Source of the DNA: Luidia sarsii
Taxonomy: Eukaryota > Echinodermata > Asteroidea > Paxillosida > Luidiidae
Reading direction: 5' to 3'
NCBI GenBank assembly: GCA_949987565.1
Contig: OX465107.1
Location: forward strand, 15,341,558-15,405,557
DNA: 64,000 nt
The position numbers were made by a program, and so were the translations under genes. The stretch's first letter is position 1. Every line of letters begins with the position of its first letter. This document shows positions 48,379 through 60,614 of this stretch, piece after piece. The notes below the pieces were generated by a model that worked only from the letters and a program-made list of their open reading frames with translations, was not told the origin of the DNA and did not search any database.

Positions 48379-48472
48379 CCTCAATATAAATACAGCAAGA
48401 AAGAAGAAGTTAAAGATGTTGTCTATAAAAAACAGCAGGTCTCCGTCGGGTGGGAAACATCGTTCAATGGGC
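48379..48472 (-). CDS. Slo1/BK-like K+ channel, S1-S2 loop and S2 exon
   Basis: Second recognised exon, 94 bp, acceptor tttctttcag, donor AGG|gtgagt. One base completes the lysine codon of the S1 exon, then 31 codons follow (PIERC...FILR) and the exon ends in phase 0. The loop keeps PIE-C, typical of Slo1. The S2 helix keeps the acidic residue equivalent to human D153 (FFID) and ends at the arginine equivalent to R167 (ILR). Both take part in voltage sensing in Slo1 (family knowledge). Exon borders fall at the same protein positions as expected for animal Slo1 genes. It sits 7,972 bp downstream of the S1 exon on the gene strand and 2,664 bp before the S3 exon. Confidence is high because the phase and the residue alignment agree on both sides. 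Confidence 0.93.
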
Positions 48473-48984
48473 CTGAAAGAAAACAAATCACAATATCAAA
48501 ATTGATGGTCAGGCGACAAAATATTTACATTGTCTACATTTTTGATTGAACATCAATATTTACAATTGGTCTGTCATTCTTTTTCAAAATCTAATTAATT
48601 TTCTTCAAATTTCATCTTCTTCTTTTTGTAAATACCATCAGTTCCTAAATTGCATCTGTTTTCAAAGTTTCCCTTTTTTCTAAATTTCATTTGCAGGCAA
48701 GTCTTTTATGCAATGTTATCCAGCCATGCTGTCTCAGTAGTGTCATTGGTCCTGTAAAAGGTCAGTACGGGTTCCTAACACATGTGGCTTATTTTTTATT
48801 TATTTTTTAGAGATAGCAGTCTGGATTTAGACAAGTGAGAAATCCACTCTCGCTTATGTTCCTTGGATTGCTCATGCATAGCACAAGTCTGATGAATTTT
48901 CGCTCGAATTCCCCCACTGGCAGAGCGATACAGATGCAGATGTTGTGACAAATTCAAGAGAAGCCAGGTACATGTAAGGTTGCG

Positions 48985-49180
48985 TTAAATTCTGTGGTGA
49001 CACCATGTCAATCATCTGTTTTGACGAGTACGACTCTGAGAAAACCCAAACTCAACAGTGTGTGCTCTGTAATCAATCAGGAGTTTTCAGTTCTTCCCAG
49101 AGAGCCACACCGGTACTCATTCTCAGCAGGGAAGCCTGTCACCACAAATGTTCCACATTGTGACTCCACCATGCAAACAT
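48985..49180. repeat. Dispersed repeat family 2, inverted arrangement
   Basis: Begins ctgtggtgacaccatgtcaa on plus and ends with the reverse complement tgtcaccacaaatgttccac and gactccaccatgcaaac, so outward copies are inverted around a unique middle. Confidence 0.5.
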
Positions 49181-49699
49181 ACATACACACTTACATACAC
49201 AAATTTAATAAAAGCACTTTTTCCAAAGGTTACAAAGCAGTAGCAACAAATAACAATACATTAACACACACAATCAACAATGCAATTATCATTTACAAAT
49301 TTATAAGTATACTTATAAAAACAAATAGATTGAATTCCAACTGCTTTTTGAATGCGGATACTGGATAAAGGTGAACTAGTCAAGAAAGGCGTGAGTTCCA
49401 GTGTGAAGGACCTGTGTATTAAAATGACCAGTCTCCAGCCCTCTTGTGTGTCTTTTGTTTCCAAGGAGTTGGATGGGATTTTGAGCATAAGTTACAGGAA
49501 GCTTTGTAAGGGTGTAAAAGATCAGATGGCTATTGCGGAGCATATTTGGTGCGATGATTTTATAGACAAGAGAGGGGATCTCAAATTCTAATCCATTGTA
49601 TCCCGGGGGCAAAACATCCCACGCAATATTTGCAGCGCTCTCTCCATCATTTTGAAGCTCCACAAAAATGGTCCCCCCAAGTTTCGGCCTGGCTCATTA

Positions 49700-49790
49700 C
49701 TTCCCGATTATACTCACTGCCGGTGTGTAATTGAGGCCTGTAATTGTAATTAACTAAGTTCCTTAATCAATCAATTAAGTGATGAGGTGG
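49700..49790. promoter_or_regulatory. Cluster of homeodomain-type sites (candidate)
   Basis: Within 90 bp are cattacttcccgattatact, gtaattgaggcctgtaattg taattaac and aatcaatcaattaag. Such dense TAAT/ATTA cores suggest a regulatory site, unproven. Confidence 0.2.
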
Positions 49791-49814
49791 CAGAGGGCAG
49801 AGAATGGGAGAACC

Positions 49815-49850
49815 CCCCCCCCCCCACACACACACACACACACACCCATC
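49815..49850. repeat. Poly-C and (CA)n
   Basis: Poly-C run followed directly by an (AC)n run. Confidence 0.9.
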
Positions 49851-50059
49851 GCACCTTCTGCATCTAAGCTTCACCTCTCTCCCCTTTTTTATGCTGTAGG
49901 TGTACGGTTTATTTCTGATGCTTACAAGAAGTTGCGAGCATAAATACAACATGCACTCAGAGCAATGAAGGTCTTTGGCCATGGATAACTCAGACCTAAA
50001 ATACAGGCTGTCAATATCTGATGACCTTGTATGCTTGCTTCTACTCTGTTCATCTACCC

Positions 50060-50216
50060 ACTCTTACTCTCTCCCTCTCTCTCTCTCTCTTGCTATGTCA
50101 CTCTCTTTCTTTCTCTCTGTCCTCCTCCTCTCTCCCTCTCCACCTCTCTCTCTCAGCCCCCTCTCATTCACTATCTCTCTCGTGCTCTCTCTTCCAGCTT
50201 GCTATCTCACTGTCAT

Positions 50217-50292
<76 letters not shown>

Positions 50293-50515
50293 CTCTCTCT
50301 TCCCCCCTCTCTCTCTCTCTCTTGCTATGTCACTCTCTTTCTCTCTCTCTTTCTCTCTCTCTCTCAGCCCCCTCTCATTCACTATCTCTCTCGTGCTCTC
50401 TTCGAGCTTGCTATCTCACTGTCATGCTCTCTCTCTCTCTCTTGCCCCTCTCACTCTCCCTATCTCTCCCTATCTCTCTCTTTCTCTCTCTCTCACACAC
50501 TCTCTCCTCTTCCCC
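50060..50515. repeat. (CT)n satellite with 211-bp duplication
   Basis: A long CT run (about 50217-50290) lies inside a tandem duplication: the block cagccccctctcattcacta starts at 50154 and again at 50365, spacing 211 bp, and includes gcttgctatctcactgtcat in both. Confidence 0.93.
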
Positions 50516-51139
50516 CTCCCTTCCCCTTTTCCATATTTCCCCCCTCTTTTGCTGTATCAGACAATTGCTGGAAATTTGTTGGAGGAAGGGGGAGAGGGAA
50601 TACATGGTGATTACAGTGTGACGCCTGGACCATTTTAAGGCCACTCAAGCATGTACTAGTGGCCTTCCAGTGCAATTAATTTATCCCTTTTTTTAAATGG
50701 GGGTTTAGGTCAGCAAGGATCCAAGTAACAGGGTCCATACAGGAATGCATCACTCCTAATGGTGGCCATGGAATTTAAGCCATCCATTATGAAGAGGTTG
50801 TACAAGCCCTTCGTCTAGTGTGCATGTCTCAAGGAATCACAGAGACAATACCGGTATCTCAATTCTGAGCCATACCGTGGCCAATTAAAACCTGATCATA
50901 ATAAAAAAAATAAAAAAAATTGTAACTAATTGGAAAATCGGATGAGATGGAATGTCCTGTACACACAATCAAATCAGAGCCGAATTACATTTGATTACTG
51001 AGCACCCCACGTAAGTTCAGATGGAATCTAATCCCTCGATAAAGGTCACACAGGACAGGCTGGCAAGAGGCAAGAGCGGAAGAGAACAGCAGGTCATGTA
51101 CAATACACATTGACCAATGCCTGCTATTTCCACTCTGTC

Positions 51140-51320
51140 CCTCAAACACATCGGCATTAGGGTTGTGTGTGTGTGGGTGTGGGTGTGTGTGTGTGTAGGG
51201 GGAGGTTGATGAGCAGGCATGCAGTGACGTGAGCATTCTTAGTGTGAGGGACAAGTTGGGTCAAAGATGTGGGGGATGCAGTGTGTCTTTTAAGGGGAAA
51301 ATGTGGGGAGGGGGGGGGGT
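51140..51320. repeat. (GT)n with GGGT and poly-G patch
   Basis: gtgtgtgtgtgggtgtgggt run at about 51164-51198, and a poly-G run near 51310. Confidence 0.8.
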
Positions 51321-51454
51321 TTAGGGAAAGGCCAACAAAATGATGCCAGTTGCTTGCTGATGATCTGTAAAATCTCCCAAATTTATGCATAGGATTGCTG
51401 AGTTGTAAAGTAATTAACCAATGAAAGAAAGTACTATTAGCTTGACCAAAGACT

Positions 51455-51615
51455 AAAGTAATTGACAGAAATGTTGCAAACTGATTACTGACTAAAAAGA
51501 CCATAATGCAAATCTCATAAATTTGGAGGGCTTGACATTTTTATTTTAGCATGACCCCTTAATGCCCGATAAGGTCCTGCTAGGATCAAAACATCAAGCC
51601 CTCAGAATTTGTGGG
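51455..51615. mobile_element. Penelope-like 3' ends, inverted pair
   Basis: A minus-oriented copy (gaaatgttgcaaactgatta ctgactaaaa ... ggagggcttgacattt) is followed by a plus-oriented core (ataaggtcctgctaggatca aaacatcaagccctc). Same head-to-head layout as at 44.3 kb. Confidence 0.65.
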
Positions 51616-51640
51616 AAAAAATCAGTATGTACATGTAATT

Positions 51641-51733
51641 GCCCTTACCCTTTTAAACAAACTACCAGCACATATCCATAACACTCATTCCATTGACCAG
51701 TTTAAGACCCTGCTGAAAATACACCTTATTTAA
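51641..51733 (+). pseudogene. LINE (non-LTR retrotransposon) RT C-terminal remnant
   Basis: Thirty codons and a stop: ALTLLNKLPAHIHNTHSIDQ, FKTLLKIHLI. This is the familiar end of many non-LTR ORF2 proteins (W/L-N-x-L-P-x-x-I-R/H-x-x-x-S-I-x-x-F-K-x-x-L-K-x-x-L-x, stop). The RT core is absent and the upstream side is a Penelope 3' end, so it is a truncated copy. Confidence 0.75.
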
Positions 51734-53051
51734 TTCATAATTAAATTCCACCAATGCTCAGTTGTGTGTCAGTTGAGGGAGGAGCACACCATCTTATTCC
51801 ATCCAGGTTTCACCACATTTGCTAGCATTGTTATACAATACGTTCTGACTTCTGATTCATAATTCTGGTATATTATGCTCAAGTTGTGGTTAGTAATTTG
51901 TAGACAGACTATAGTGTCCTCAGAAACAGCTGTATTAAGCACCTTACTGTTGTGTTTTATTATTGAAATATCATGTATTTGGAGCAGCCTTTTTTTTGGG
52001 GGGGGGGGCTAATCTTGGTGTGATTTTCAGTTTGAAACTTTGATGGATTCATAAGGTTTGAGGAACATAAAATAGTTTTTCCCTTTATTTAAATATTGCT
52101 GGTGTTTATTATTTGGCAAATTGAAGTGTACATACACACCAATCACAAATGACTACAACCATAAACACGTAATGCTTACTGCCGTTTGACTACACTTTGT
52201 CACCATCGCTTATGCCAAGAACAAATTGCATCTAAGATCTTACTACATCTCAGGGCAGCAGCTGCAGTAAACTGTTTGGATTCTTACTTTTTAGCCCACT
52301 GTGATTTTCCTTTTTTGAAGAGGGGGGGGGAGGTCGTAATGGTCAAGCTTGGCAGGAGTTATTGCAGGTCATTCATCTGTGCCATTGGTAGTTTGTTGAC
52401 ATTCCTATATGGATCTGCACTCTGCTGGTGTAATATACATGTACATGTATACACATGCAAACACTCCCATCTTGAATTGATGGGGTAGACATTCTAAGCA
52501 TCAAATTATCTAATCTAGACAGGGTTCATATGAATTACTTCATGGTGATTTGCCTGTGTGTCTGTGAGATAGGGAAAGGATTGGGGGTGGGCTCTTGCTA
52601 CCCTTTCCCAAAAGTCCGGGTCGCATCGGCTACAGTGGGCCATCTATTGTATCAACCCTGGCCTCTCACGCCTGCTCACCATGCTGCGAACCTAGCTGGC
52701 CCGAGGTATCCCTACTTGCGCAGGCAGGGGACCAGTGAGCCTCATATGTGTGTGCGCACATCCCGGTGCAGCATGGCAGCACACGGCAGCAGCCAGGACA
52801 GTGCAGCTGTTAAACTCATTAGCGGTGAACTGTAGCATTTACAAAATGCATCGAGGAGGATCTGTTAGGGCCCCTGCGTTATTGCATTACGCCATGCACT
52901 GTGCACGGTACTGGCTTAAATACTTGATTAAAAATGACCAGATTGGAATATCATTGGCATATCCCTCCATCCCCTCAGGAGGGGGTATTACATTTGCCTG
53001 TATATTCTGCTCGATAATATGCATCACTTCTATTCTTTCTCTCTGGGCCTT

Positions 53052-53075
53052 TTTTTTTTTTTTTGGGGGGGGGTA
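53052..53075. repeat. Poly-T/poly-G run
   Basis: A run of T directly followed by a run of G on plus. Confidence 0.85.
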
Positions 53076-54628
53076 CCTCAACCTCAACCATTTTTCTGGC
53101 AAGCAGAGTTTTCTAAATCAAATGGAAAACTTGGAATTAGTACACCCTGTCCAGATTCTAAAGACCTCCCTAAGAAACTCCTTCATTTTAATTAATATTG
53201 ATTAATTTTAACACCTTCATTTTTAAGAAAGTAAATGTAGTAAATAGGCTATACATGTATCTTAGACCTGCCCGAAGAATAATCACTTACTTATCCAATT
53301 AGCCTGAATGACTAAGTGTCTTTTTGCAAATTTACTTCTTTAGACGACAATCATTTCTTTCAATTCAGGGGTAATTAACATAAGAGTGATTTGGATTACA
53401 AAATAATGAATATGAATGGGTTCACTCTACACACTATATGTATATTCAATAGTATCCAAGGAAAGTTTTTTTTTTATGAAGTTTGCATAATATTTGCAAA
53501 TACCAATCAAATTGGAAAAAAAGTACTGTCTCCTCTTTAGCACAATTTCAGTACAGCTGTATACTTTTGTGCATACCTGGTGGCATACTGTACATTCAGT
53601 GCTGCATTTCCACTGGATTACAGTGTTGAGTGGATGCATCGTGCATCTGATATGTATTGGCCTAATGCAATTTTGAAATGACTCCTACGAGGCCGCACTT
53701 CAGTGCTCACTGGAAATTGCATAATTTTTGTTTTCATCTTGCCCGTCGTCTGCGTAAAAGGATGCCTCTATGTTCAGCTCCTTCGCGCAGCCATCCATTC
53801 TGCTCTCAAGAATATGCAAAGTTTTGGCCGCAGGCAATCTCTTAGGCCGGGAAAGGAAAAAAAAAAAACCCATCACACTCATCGGTGATAATTAAGTACC
53901 CCAAAAAAGAAAAAGAGAGAAAAGATTGAAGGAGCGAAAGTGATCGAGCATTCCTATCACAAAGTCAGCCCTCCCGATTCGGAGCATTAAAGGCCCCTAC
54001 GCTGTAACTGCACTGCGGTATAGGTGCAGGGGAGGGATGAATACCAGGTATGCTTTGCCGGGTCAATGGCGCAGGCGAAGTGACACACCTGTGAAAGCTA
54101 TAGCTCAACTCCTCAACCGTTTGTCGAAAAAAGAAAGGGGGAAAAAAAGCCACGATCCATGATACGCGAGTCGGATATCTGGATGTGTGAGTTGTGATTA
54201 CTCCCTCACCCCATACAATTCAGGCTGGAATCATTTTGTCATTTCAAGAGCACGGATCTGTCCGTTGCAATCTTTATACCCGAGTGGTAAATTCGGAAGC
54301 ATTCCTGTTTTCCAATCACGTGCAGAATCTTGACAATGTTGTGCCCAGATAGGGCTTCAGCGTTATATTGGGCCGGGTTCCTTGGAGCAATGCAGCAGAT
54401 TTGTGAGGTCCCTACCCCCCCCCCCTCCCTCTCTCTTCTCATTAATCCAGCGGCCTGGCCACAGACGGTCAGCCTTAAGCTGGATACTTAACAGTTAGCA
54501 CAGACCAAGGCGATTCTGGCTGGGCATCTCCCCCCCCCCCCCTCCAGTCGACACCGTGGCTCAGCCGAGCGCGAATTGACTTCAATCGTGATCATGTCAG
54601 AGACAGCAAGCAACACACTGTCTAATTG

Positions 54629-54672
54629 CTGGCTGGCTGGCTGGCTTGCTGGCTGGCTTGCTGGCTGGCTGA
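54629..54672. repeat. (GGCT)n microsatellite
   Basis: ctggctggctggcttgctgg units with two ctt variants. Confidence 0.9.
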
Positions 54673-55519
54673 CGTGCACTGCACTGGCCATCCGGTTGTG
54701 TCAACGCTATGCTGTGTCCGGTGAAAACACTGCCCAAATTTCAGCCACTACAATACAGATGAACCCGACTTCATACTGGTTCAGTTTGGGGCAGCTTGTC
54801 CAACCTTGAATTTATTTTTATTGGGTTAGCAGAAACGTACATTCACTTCAAGCAGATTGCCCACGATAACATTCATGATTACAATTAACACAAATAAAAA
54901 ATCGGTCAATCTTTGACCTTTGTCATAACAACTAATAAAATATGTTCCCCTGTCAGCCAGTCTTTAATGAGCCCTAGACAAGTTCTATGACATATGCCTA
55001 GCTTACTTAATTAGATTCAACATTTGAAGCCATCACAGTCCTCATAGCATGTGTATGCATAGGTTTGCTGAGCTGTACAGTTGAACCAATGAATAATTGA
55101 AAATTAGATTTACCAAAGGTTGATAGACTCTGCCCAAGTCAAAGTCAAAATAAGAATATTCATTTTGAACAGGGTTTTTAATGTAGAGACTAGAGAGGTA
55201 AAACACATGCATCGGTATGTAGATTATGAAATGTCCATAAATGGTATTCTGTATAGTGTGCCAGGGAAATACTTGTTATATTGTCATACCAATGAGAACA
55301 GTCAGCAATGGAGATTGAATGGGGCAGATAGATGTGAGGTGAATGGGTCCTACAAACTGAGCAGCCAAGCATTTTCAGTTATTCACCTCTCTGATCTTCC
55401 TTTCTGAAAGCTACCAAGGTCACTTACATTGCAGAACTGTTTCATCAAACAAAGAGTCTACCAGGAAAGCAGTATTAATTGGGTTTCCCTCCTGCCTTTG
55501 GCATCCATAATCGGTTTGA

Positions 55520-55690
55520 TAAGACAGGAAGGTTTGCATGGTGCGAGCACAAAGTGGGAAGTTTTGTGGTGACACCATGTGAGAACATCTCTTTAAGAGA
55601 ATGGGCATGGCTCTGAAAAAAAACACCAGTAACACACATTTCATATTAAACTCACTCTGCCCATCACCAGGAGACTGCAGGATTATAAGT
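55520..55690. repeat. Dispersed repeat family 2 copy
   Basis: Contains ggaaggtttgcatggtgcga, gtttgtggtg-like gttttgtggtgacaccatgt, and ctctttaagagaatgggcat ggctctgaaaa in the family order. Confidence 0.6.
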
Positions 55691-55945
55691 AATTATAATC
55701 TGTTGCTAAAAATCCTCTTTATAAGCAGGTTTGGGCTGGCAACTTTTTTATAATTATTAAATTGAGGATTTTCCATTGTGTTTAGGAGAGTTTCCCTTTG
55801 GTGCTTCAGACGCAAGGCCCTCTTTCACACACCTATTTCAGTGCAAAAAAAATAGTCTACTAAATTGATGTCTGTTATCCGGGTCCATCATGTCAGCCCT
55901 ATTCAACACTGTCCAGACATAGGATGGTTCATCCACCCTATAAAA

Positions 55946-56146
55946 GACAGACACAAACACAGACATAGACACAGACACAGACACAGACACAGACACAGAC
56001 ACAGACACAGGCATAGACACAGACACAGACACAGACAAAGACACAGACACAGACACAGACACAGACACAGAAGACTCAGACACAGACACAGACACAGACA
56101 CAGACACAGACACAGACACAGACACAGACACAGACACAGACACACA
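55946..56146. repeat. (CACAGA)n hexanucleotide array
   Basis: About 33 units of acacag with a few variants (ataga, acaaag, gaagactc) on plus, ending about 300 bp downstream of the S1 exon on the gene strand. Confidence 0.97.
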
Positions 56147-56444
56147 CCCTTACTCCCTTTCGAACCAGAATAACTTTCCTAGACTGAAATTTCTAGAGAA
56201 TGTGCCTTATATAAAATACTTCTCTTTGCAACTAATAAATATACCTCAGAAATTCCTCCTTTTTGAGTTAATTCCAAATAATCAGTTTCATGAAAACCTC
56301 ATGGGATACCAAAAAAGTACCCCACAAGGAGCGGTCCCATTGTTCTGAGTACACATCCATTGTTCTGGTACCCCACAACCCACCTACACAAATGCACAGA
56401 CACAGACAACAACAGACAGACAGTGCAGACAGATGTTCACTTAC

Positions 56445-56506
56445 TTGTTTGTGTCCATGACGTAAATTGCATAGGATGCCATGCTAACACAGAAGTATGT
56501 GATCAA
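56445..56506 (-). CDS. Slo1/BK-like K+ channel, exon encoding S1 (partial gene, first exon seen)
   Basis: This is the most upstream recognisable exon of a calcium- and voltage-gated K+ channel of the Slo1 (KCNMA) family. It encodes 20 residues plus two bases (start LITYFCVSMASYAIYV, end MDTN), which align without gaps to the Slo1 S1 segment and the start of the S1-S2 loop. The acceptor is a good ccctttttag and the donor is AA|gtaagt. The two trailing bases join G of the next exon to make lysine, giving the family motif NKPIE-C across the junction. Membrane position: S1 crosses the plasma membrane and packs beside the voltage sensor. The preceding exon(s), which should carry S0 and the extracellular N-terminus, were not found between here and 64 kb. 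Residues are quite different from vertebrate Slo1, so this is more likely a divergent paralogue than the strict orthologue. Confidence 0.88.
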
Positions 56507-57242
56507 CTAAAAAGGGAATAAAGAAAATAACAGAGAAAGACAAAGCCATAAATATCAGATCATAATTTACAGTACACTGCTTAGGGTCTGGGATTCCTGA
56601 GAGCCATTTCAGTTCGCATACATGGAAATGAATCACAGACAACAACAAAATTTCCAGGGTAGAGAAAGAACCTGATGTAAGTGAGACCATCAGAGATCGT
56701 ACACATACTGTGAAATTGTATTTAAGGCCAGTTCCTCCCTGATGAAAAATGATAGCTTGGCTGTCTGTAGCTGGAATTAATGTGATATCAGGATTTCAGA
56801 TCGTCATGGAAACTCGGGGATTGGGTGTGGGGGGGGGGGCAGGAATGGCCAGCAGAAAAATGAGCATTGGAGCAAACATAAAATCATAACAGGCTGTGCA
56901 TTCTCAGATGAGTATGTCTGAATCCTTAGTTAGTATTTTCGATGAAGCAATCAGATATGAGATTGACTGAAATGGAATCTGAGCATATCCATTTCCCACT
57001 TAAAAGAAGCACACAGCAACGCTTTCATATTATAATCACCAGTTCTATTACATTACCTCATGTCTCAAATATTCTTTTCTTTTTTTCTTTTTTAAGTCAC
57101 TGTTCAGGAACACCTGCTTCCATGCATATAATAATAATGTATGTCTTGATACATTGTAGGGGCCTAAGTGGAACAGGGCATGGCAACATATTATTCAACT
57201 CTATAAAATGGGTTAAGTGGGTATCATATGTGACTCTAGAGG

Positions 57243-57735
57243 AAAAATAGAGAGAGAGGGAAAGAGAGAGGGAAAGAGAGAGGGGAAGAGAGAGGGAAAG
57301 AGAGAGAGAGAGAGGAGATGGATGGAGAGAGAGAGGGAGAGAAAGATGGATGGAGAGAGAGGGAGAGAGAGAGAGAGGGAGAGAGAGAGAGAGAGATCGA
57401 TAGAGGGAGAGTGAGAGAGAGAGAGAGGGGGGATGTGTTGACAGAGAGAGGGGAAGAGAGAATGGATGGAGGGAGAGAGGGGAGGGAGATAGAGGGGGGG
57501 GGGAGAGAGGGGGAGATAGAGAGATGGATGCAGAGAGGGAGAGAGAGGGATACATGGAGAGATGGGAAAAGAGGGAGGGGAGGGAGGGGAGGGAGGGGAG
57601 GGAGGGGAGGGAGGGGAGGGAGAGAGGGGAGGGAGGTGGAGACAGAAAGACAGCTAGAGAGATGGGTATAGAAAGACAGAGACAGAGACAGAGAGACATC
57701 ACATTCACAGGGTGAGAGAGAGAAACATACAGACA
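57243..57735. repeat. GA-rich satellite with GGAGGGGA core
   Basis: gagagagggaaagaga and gatggatggagagaga blocks, with ggaggggagggaggggaggg at about 57575-57620 and (GACA) at the end; purine-rich on plus. Confidence 0.93.
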
Positions 57736-58764
57736 GACAGACAGAAATGCAGGGATGTGGAGAGAGAGGCAGAGACAGACTGATATCACTGGGAGAGAGA
57801 CAGGGAGAGAAAATGACATAGACACAGTGATAGACAGTAAAGCCTAATGTTACATGGCCAGCATGATAATGTAAGCAATATAACAGTTTATTCACACAGC
57901 AAACCAATTTTTAGAACAAAGCTGTAATTCATATAGGGCCTATCACTCTCACCGCCCAGTTAAGTGCACGTGTAGGCCTACTGATTAAAATTACACCATT
58001 CAAAAGGAGGGAAGACTTATTTATGAATTTATCAACATTCTTGAATTTCATATAAGCCTCGAGCTCTTCATGTGGCACAATATAGATTTGGGATTATATA
58101 GGACCCAATCTGGATTCTTCCAATAACATGGGCTAGTTCCTGGGGGCCCGGGGGACCCATTCCATCTCTGGAAAATTGCTTTTTTTCCCCCGTGCACACA
58201 AGACAACATGGAAAGGCGGGGTGGTAAACCATTATGTGTTGGACGGTCCCCGTGATTAATTGAATCTACGAGAAGGTCAATTTTAAAACTCTTCTTGTGC
58301 CGTGTGGGTTTTTGTGTGTGTTACTTAAACGATTCCTTGCTCAGCACGCTACATAAGATGGGCCTCAATCAAATGTGTAGATGTGCTAGATAGTCACACG
58401 GAGCAGTGATTGTACACTAAGTCCATGGTTCCATTAGGGATGCGTTGGGTGCGCCACTGCCCATGCGCGTATGGCGCTTGGTACAACACAATTAATTATA
58501 AATGCGACGTAGCGCGTAGAGAACAGGTGCATGTCTGAGCTGAGCGCAGGTAGTGCACAATGTCAATGCTAAAAAAGGGGGCCCAAACAGAGTGACGACT
58601 TTACCGTCTTTTGTGAATCTGCCATGTTGGATATCGGTTCTCGTCGTTACAGAAGGGGGTTTCTTGGCGTTTCTGGAGAAGTGTGCCTTTCCCCAAACGA
58701 ACTAATGCCACCGTAGCATTTCAATTCACTCAGCTGGAATGCGGCTACTACGGAAGCACCCAAG
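57736..58764. other. Sequence upstream of the S1 exon, candidate start region
   Basis: Unique sequence with no S0-like helix. A minus-strand ATG in good context (ccaacATGG) at 58625 opens seven codons (MADSQKT) that end at a donor-like ACG|gtaaag at 58605/58604. It could be a small first coding exon, but nothing links it to the channel. Confidence 0.2.
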
Positions 58765-59215
58765 GGCCATTTTATAATAACTTGCGGACATGTCAAGCAA
58801 ATCTTTATCCTGTCAAGTCGACATATTAATATCCATATCGTGTCGACATTCGCAGATTATTTTTCTCACCATGTCGACTTATCAATCTTAATATGGCGAG
58901 ATGGATCATCTTGCAAAGTCGATATAAAATGAATGTCGACTTGACGAGAAAGATTGTGGCGCTTTTACAAAGCCCGGCTTCGGCTTAGGTTTGGGCTTTT
59001 CACATGTCCTGTCTTTCGTCAATTTTAAAGTATTATGCAAGAAAACGGAGGCCTTCTGCTTCGTTTTTTTAATGTTGTTCTGCATGTAGTGTTGAAAAAA
59101 AAATCAAAAACTTCAACGTCAACAAAGAACTCCATCCTGTGTGTTCAGCATTTGGATTACAGAGACGAAGCCGGAGCCGAAGCCTATGCTGGGTTTTTGT
59201 AAAGGGTCTACTTAG
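58765..59215. repeat. Palindrome-rich repeat with TGTCGACTTGAC motifs
   Basis: gtcaagtcgacat (about 58815) and atgtcgacttgac (about 58932) are perfect inverted repeats. Their flanks caaatcttt / aaagattgtg are also complementary. Between them are two further gtgtcgac/catgtcgact words. Further out, ttttacaaagcccggcttcg and gctgggtttttgtaaag (about 59187-59203) form another inverted pair. This looks like a foldback or MITE-type element of unknown class. Confidence 0.55.
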
Positions 59216-59364
59216 TATGTCGTCACGTCGTCATTGCAACCTAAATTATCGTTTCATGCCACGACGGCTGCTCAAAATGTGTAGGCCGATATCGTCACGG
59301 TACATAAATTGTGACTCGACAAGAAACAAATACGGACTATTTTGCCATGCCGTCAAGTAGGATG

Positions 59365-59425
59365 GTGTCGTCCTCTGATTGGCTGGATGTTGTTTAGCAT
59401 CATGAATATTCATTTGCGCCCGTTA
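59365..59425. promoter_or_regulatory. CCAAT-box and octamer-like sites (candidate promoter element)
   Basis: The plus strand has tctgattggctgg (an inverted CCAAT box) followed 25 bases later by catgaatattcatttgcgcc, an octamer-like sequence. CpG becomes more common from here on. These fit a promoter region upstream of the minus-strand gene, but no start site is fixed. Confidence 0.3.
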
Positions 59426-59844
59426 GCCCAAGGCAAAGTATACAATTGAGTGCGTTATGTGACAGGGCAGAAAGTGTAATGGCGACAGATTTATGCGTTT
59501 AACCGATGGTATAATTTGGAAGTAGGTGCCGACTTTAAAAGCAGTTCCTCCGTCGTAATTATACAGCGCGACATATCGAAAAACGGATGACGTTTCGTCG
59601 GGCTTAAAGGTTCTATCGAATTATCCGGATGGTCGGGGCATGCGCGGCAGGACGGTGTACATTCACCGTGGTGCACGGGCAACCCAATTAGCAAGGTGTG
59701 ATGAACGCCTCGGTTTCGAGCCAGGAGGAACCAAAGGGGGGCGCGGGGTGCCGAGGGGGCCGCGGGGGCTGAGGGGGGGGGAGGAGGATAGGCGGGGATA
59801 GAGCCTATAGGCTCACGGTGAGCACAGGGTGGGATAGAAAAACC

Positions 59845-60215
59845 CCGAGAGGCAGACAGAGAGAGAGAGAGGAAGAGAGACAGAAAGAGAGGCAGAGAGA
59901 GAGAGGCAGACATAGACTAGAGGCAGACAGAGAGAGGCAGATATAAAGAGAGACACAGACAGAGGCAGACAGAGAGAGGCAGATACTAAAGAGAGGCAGA
60001 GAGAGAGGCAGATAGAAGCAGAGAGAAGCAGACACAGAGAGACACAGAGAGGTATAGACAGAAAGAGGCAGACAGAGGCAGACAGAGAGAGACAGACAGT
60101 GTGGCAGAGAGAGGCACACTGATAGGCAGACAGAGATAGAGAGTAAGTGGAAGGAATGGAAAAAGGGCAGAGAGCGCGAGTGAGAGTGAGAGATTTAGAG
60201 ACAGAGAGACACATT
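59845..60215. repeat. GAGGCAGACAGA-type satellite
   Basis: Units of gaggcagacagagaga with gatatag variants; purine-rich on plus. Confidence 0.93.
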
Positions 60216-60614
60216 CTGGATGTGACAGAGATGTGACTGGGAGAAACAGATTAGAGAGGGGAAAATGAAAACTTCTCTCCTATCATCAACTCGTTTAAAG
60301 AGCACATGGCGTAAGCGATCTTGCAGATAGATAGTTTGGGTACCGAGACGCCCCTTTGATTGCGTCTGCCCAACTTCGTCACTTATAAGGCGCGGTGTCT
60401 CCCAGCACACGGTTTGCTTCCGGCCCCGGAGAATGAATAAATAAACGGAAGGGCGAAGGCACCAATTACTCAATGAAAACAATCTTATGAATACAGCAGA
60501 AGAGAAAGATTCCCTGGATGGGAAGGGTGAGTTGTGATGCTGCAGGGAGGGGGAAGGGGGAAGGTTGGGGATAGAGGGTATTGACACGGGAGGAGGTAAC
60601 CTCAACCATCCTCT

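Larger units (their letters stand above)
48473..56444 (-). other. Channel intron between S1 exon and S2 exon
   Basis: A 7.97-kb phase-2 intron with a CT satellite, LINE and Penelope remnants, family 2 repeats, and a CACAGA array near the S1 exon, listed separately. A block at 52590-52810 is unusually GC-rich and unique, with no recognised function. Confidence 0.85.
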
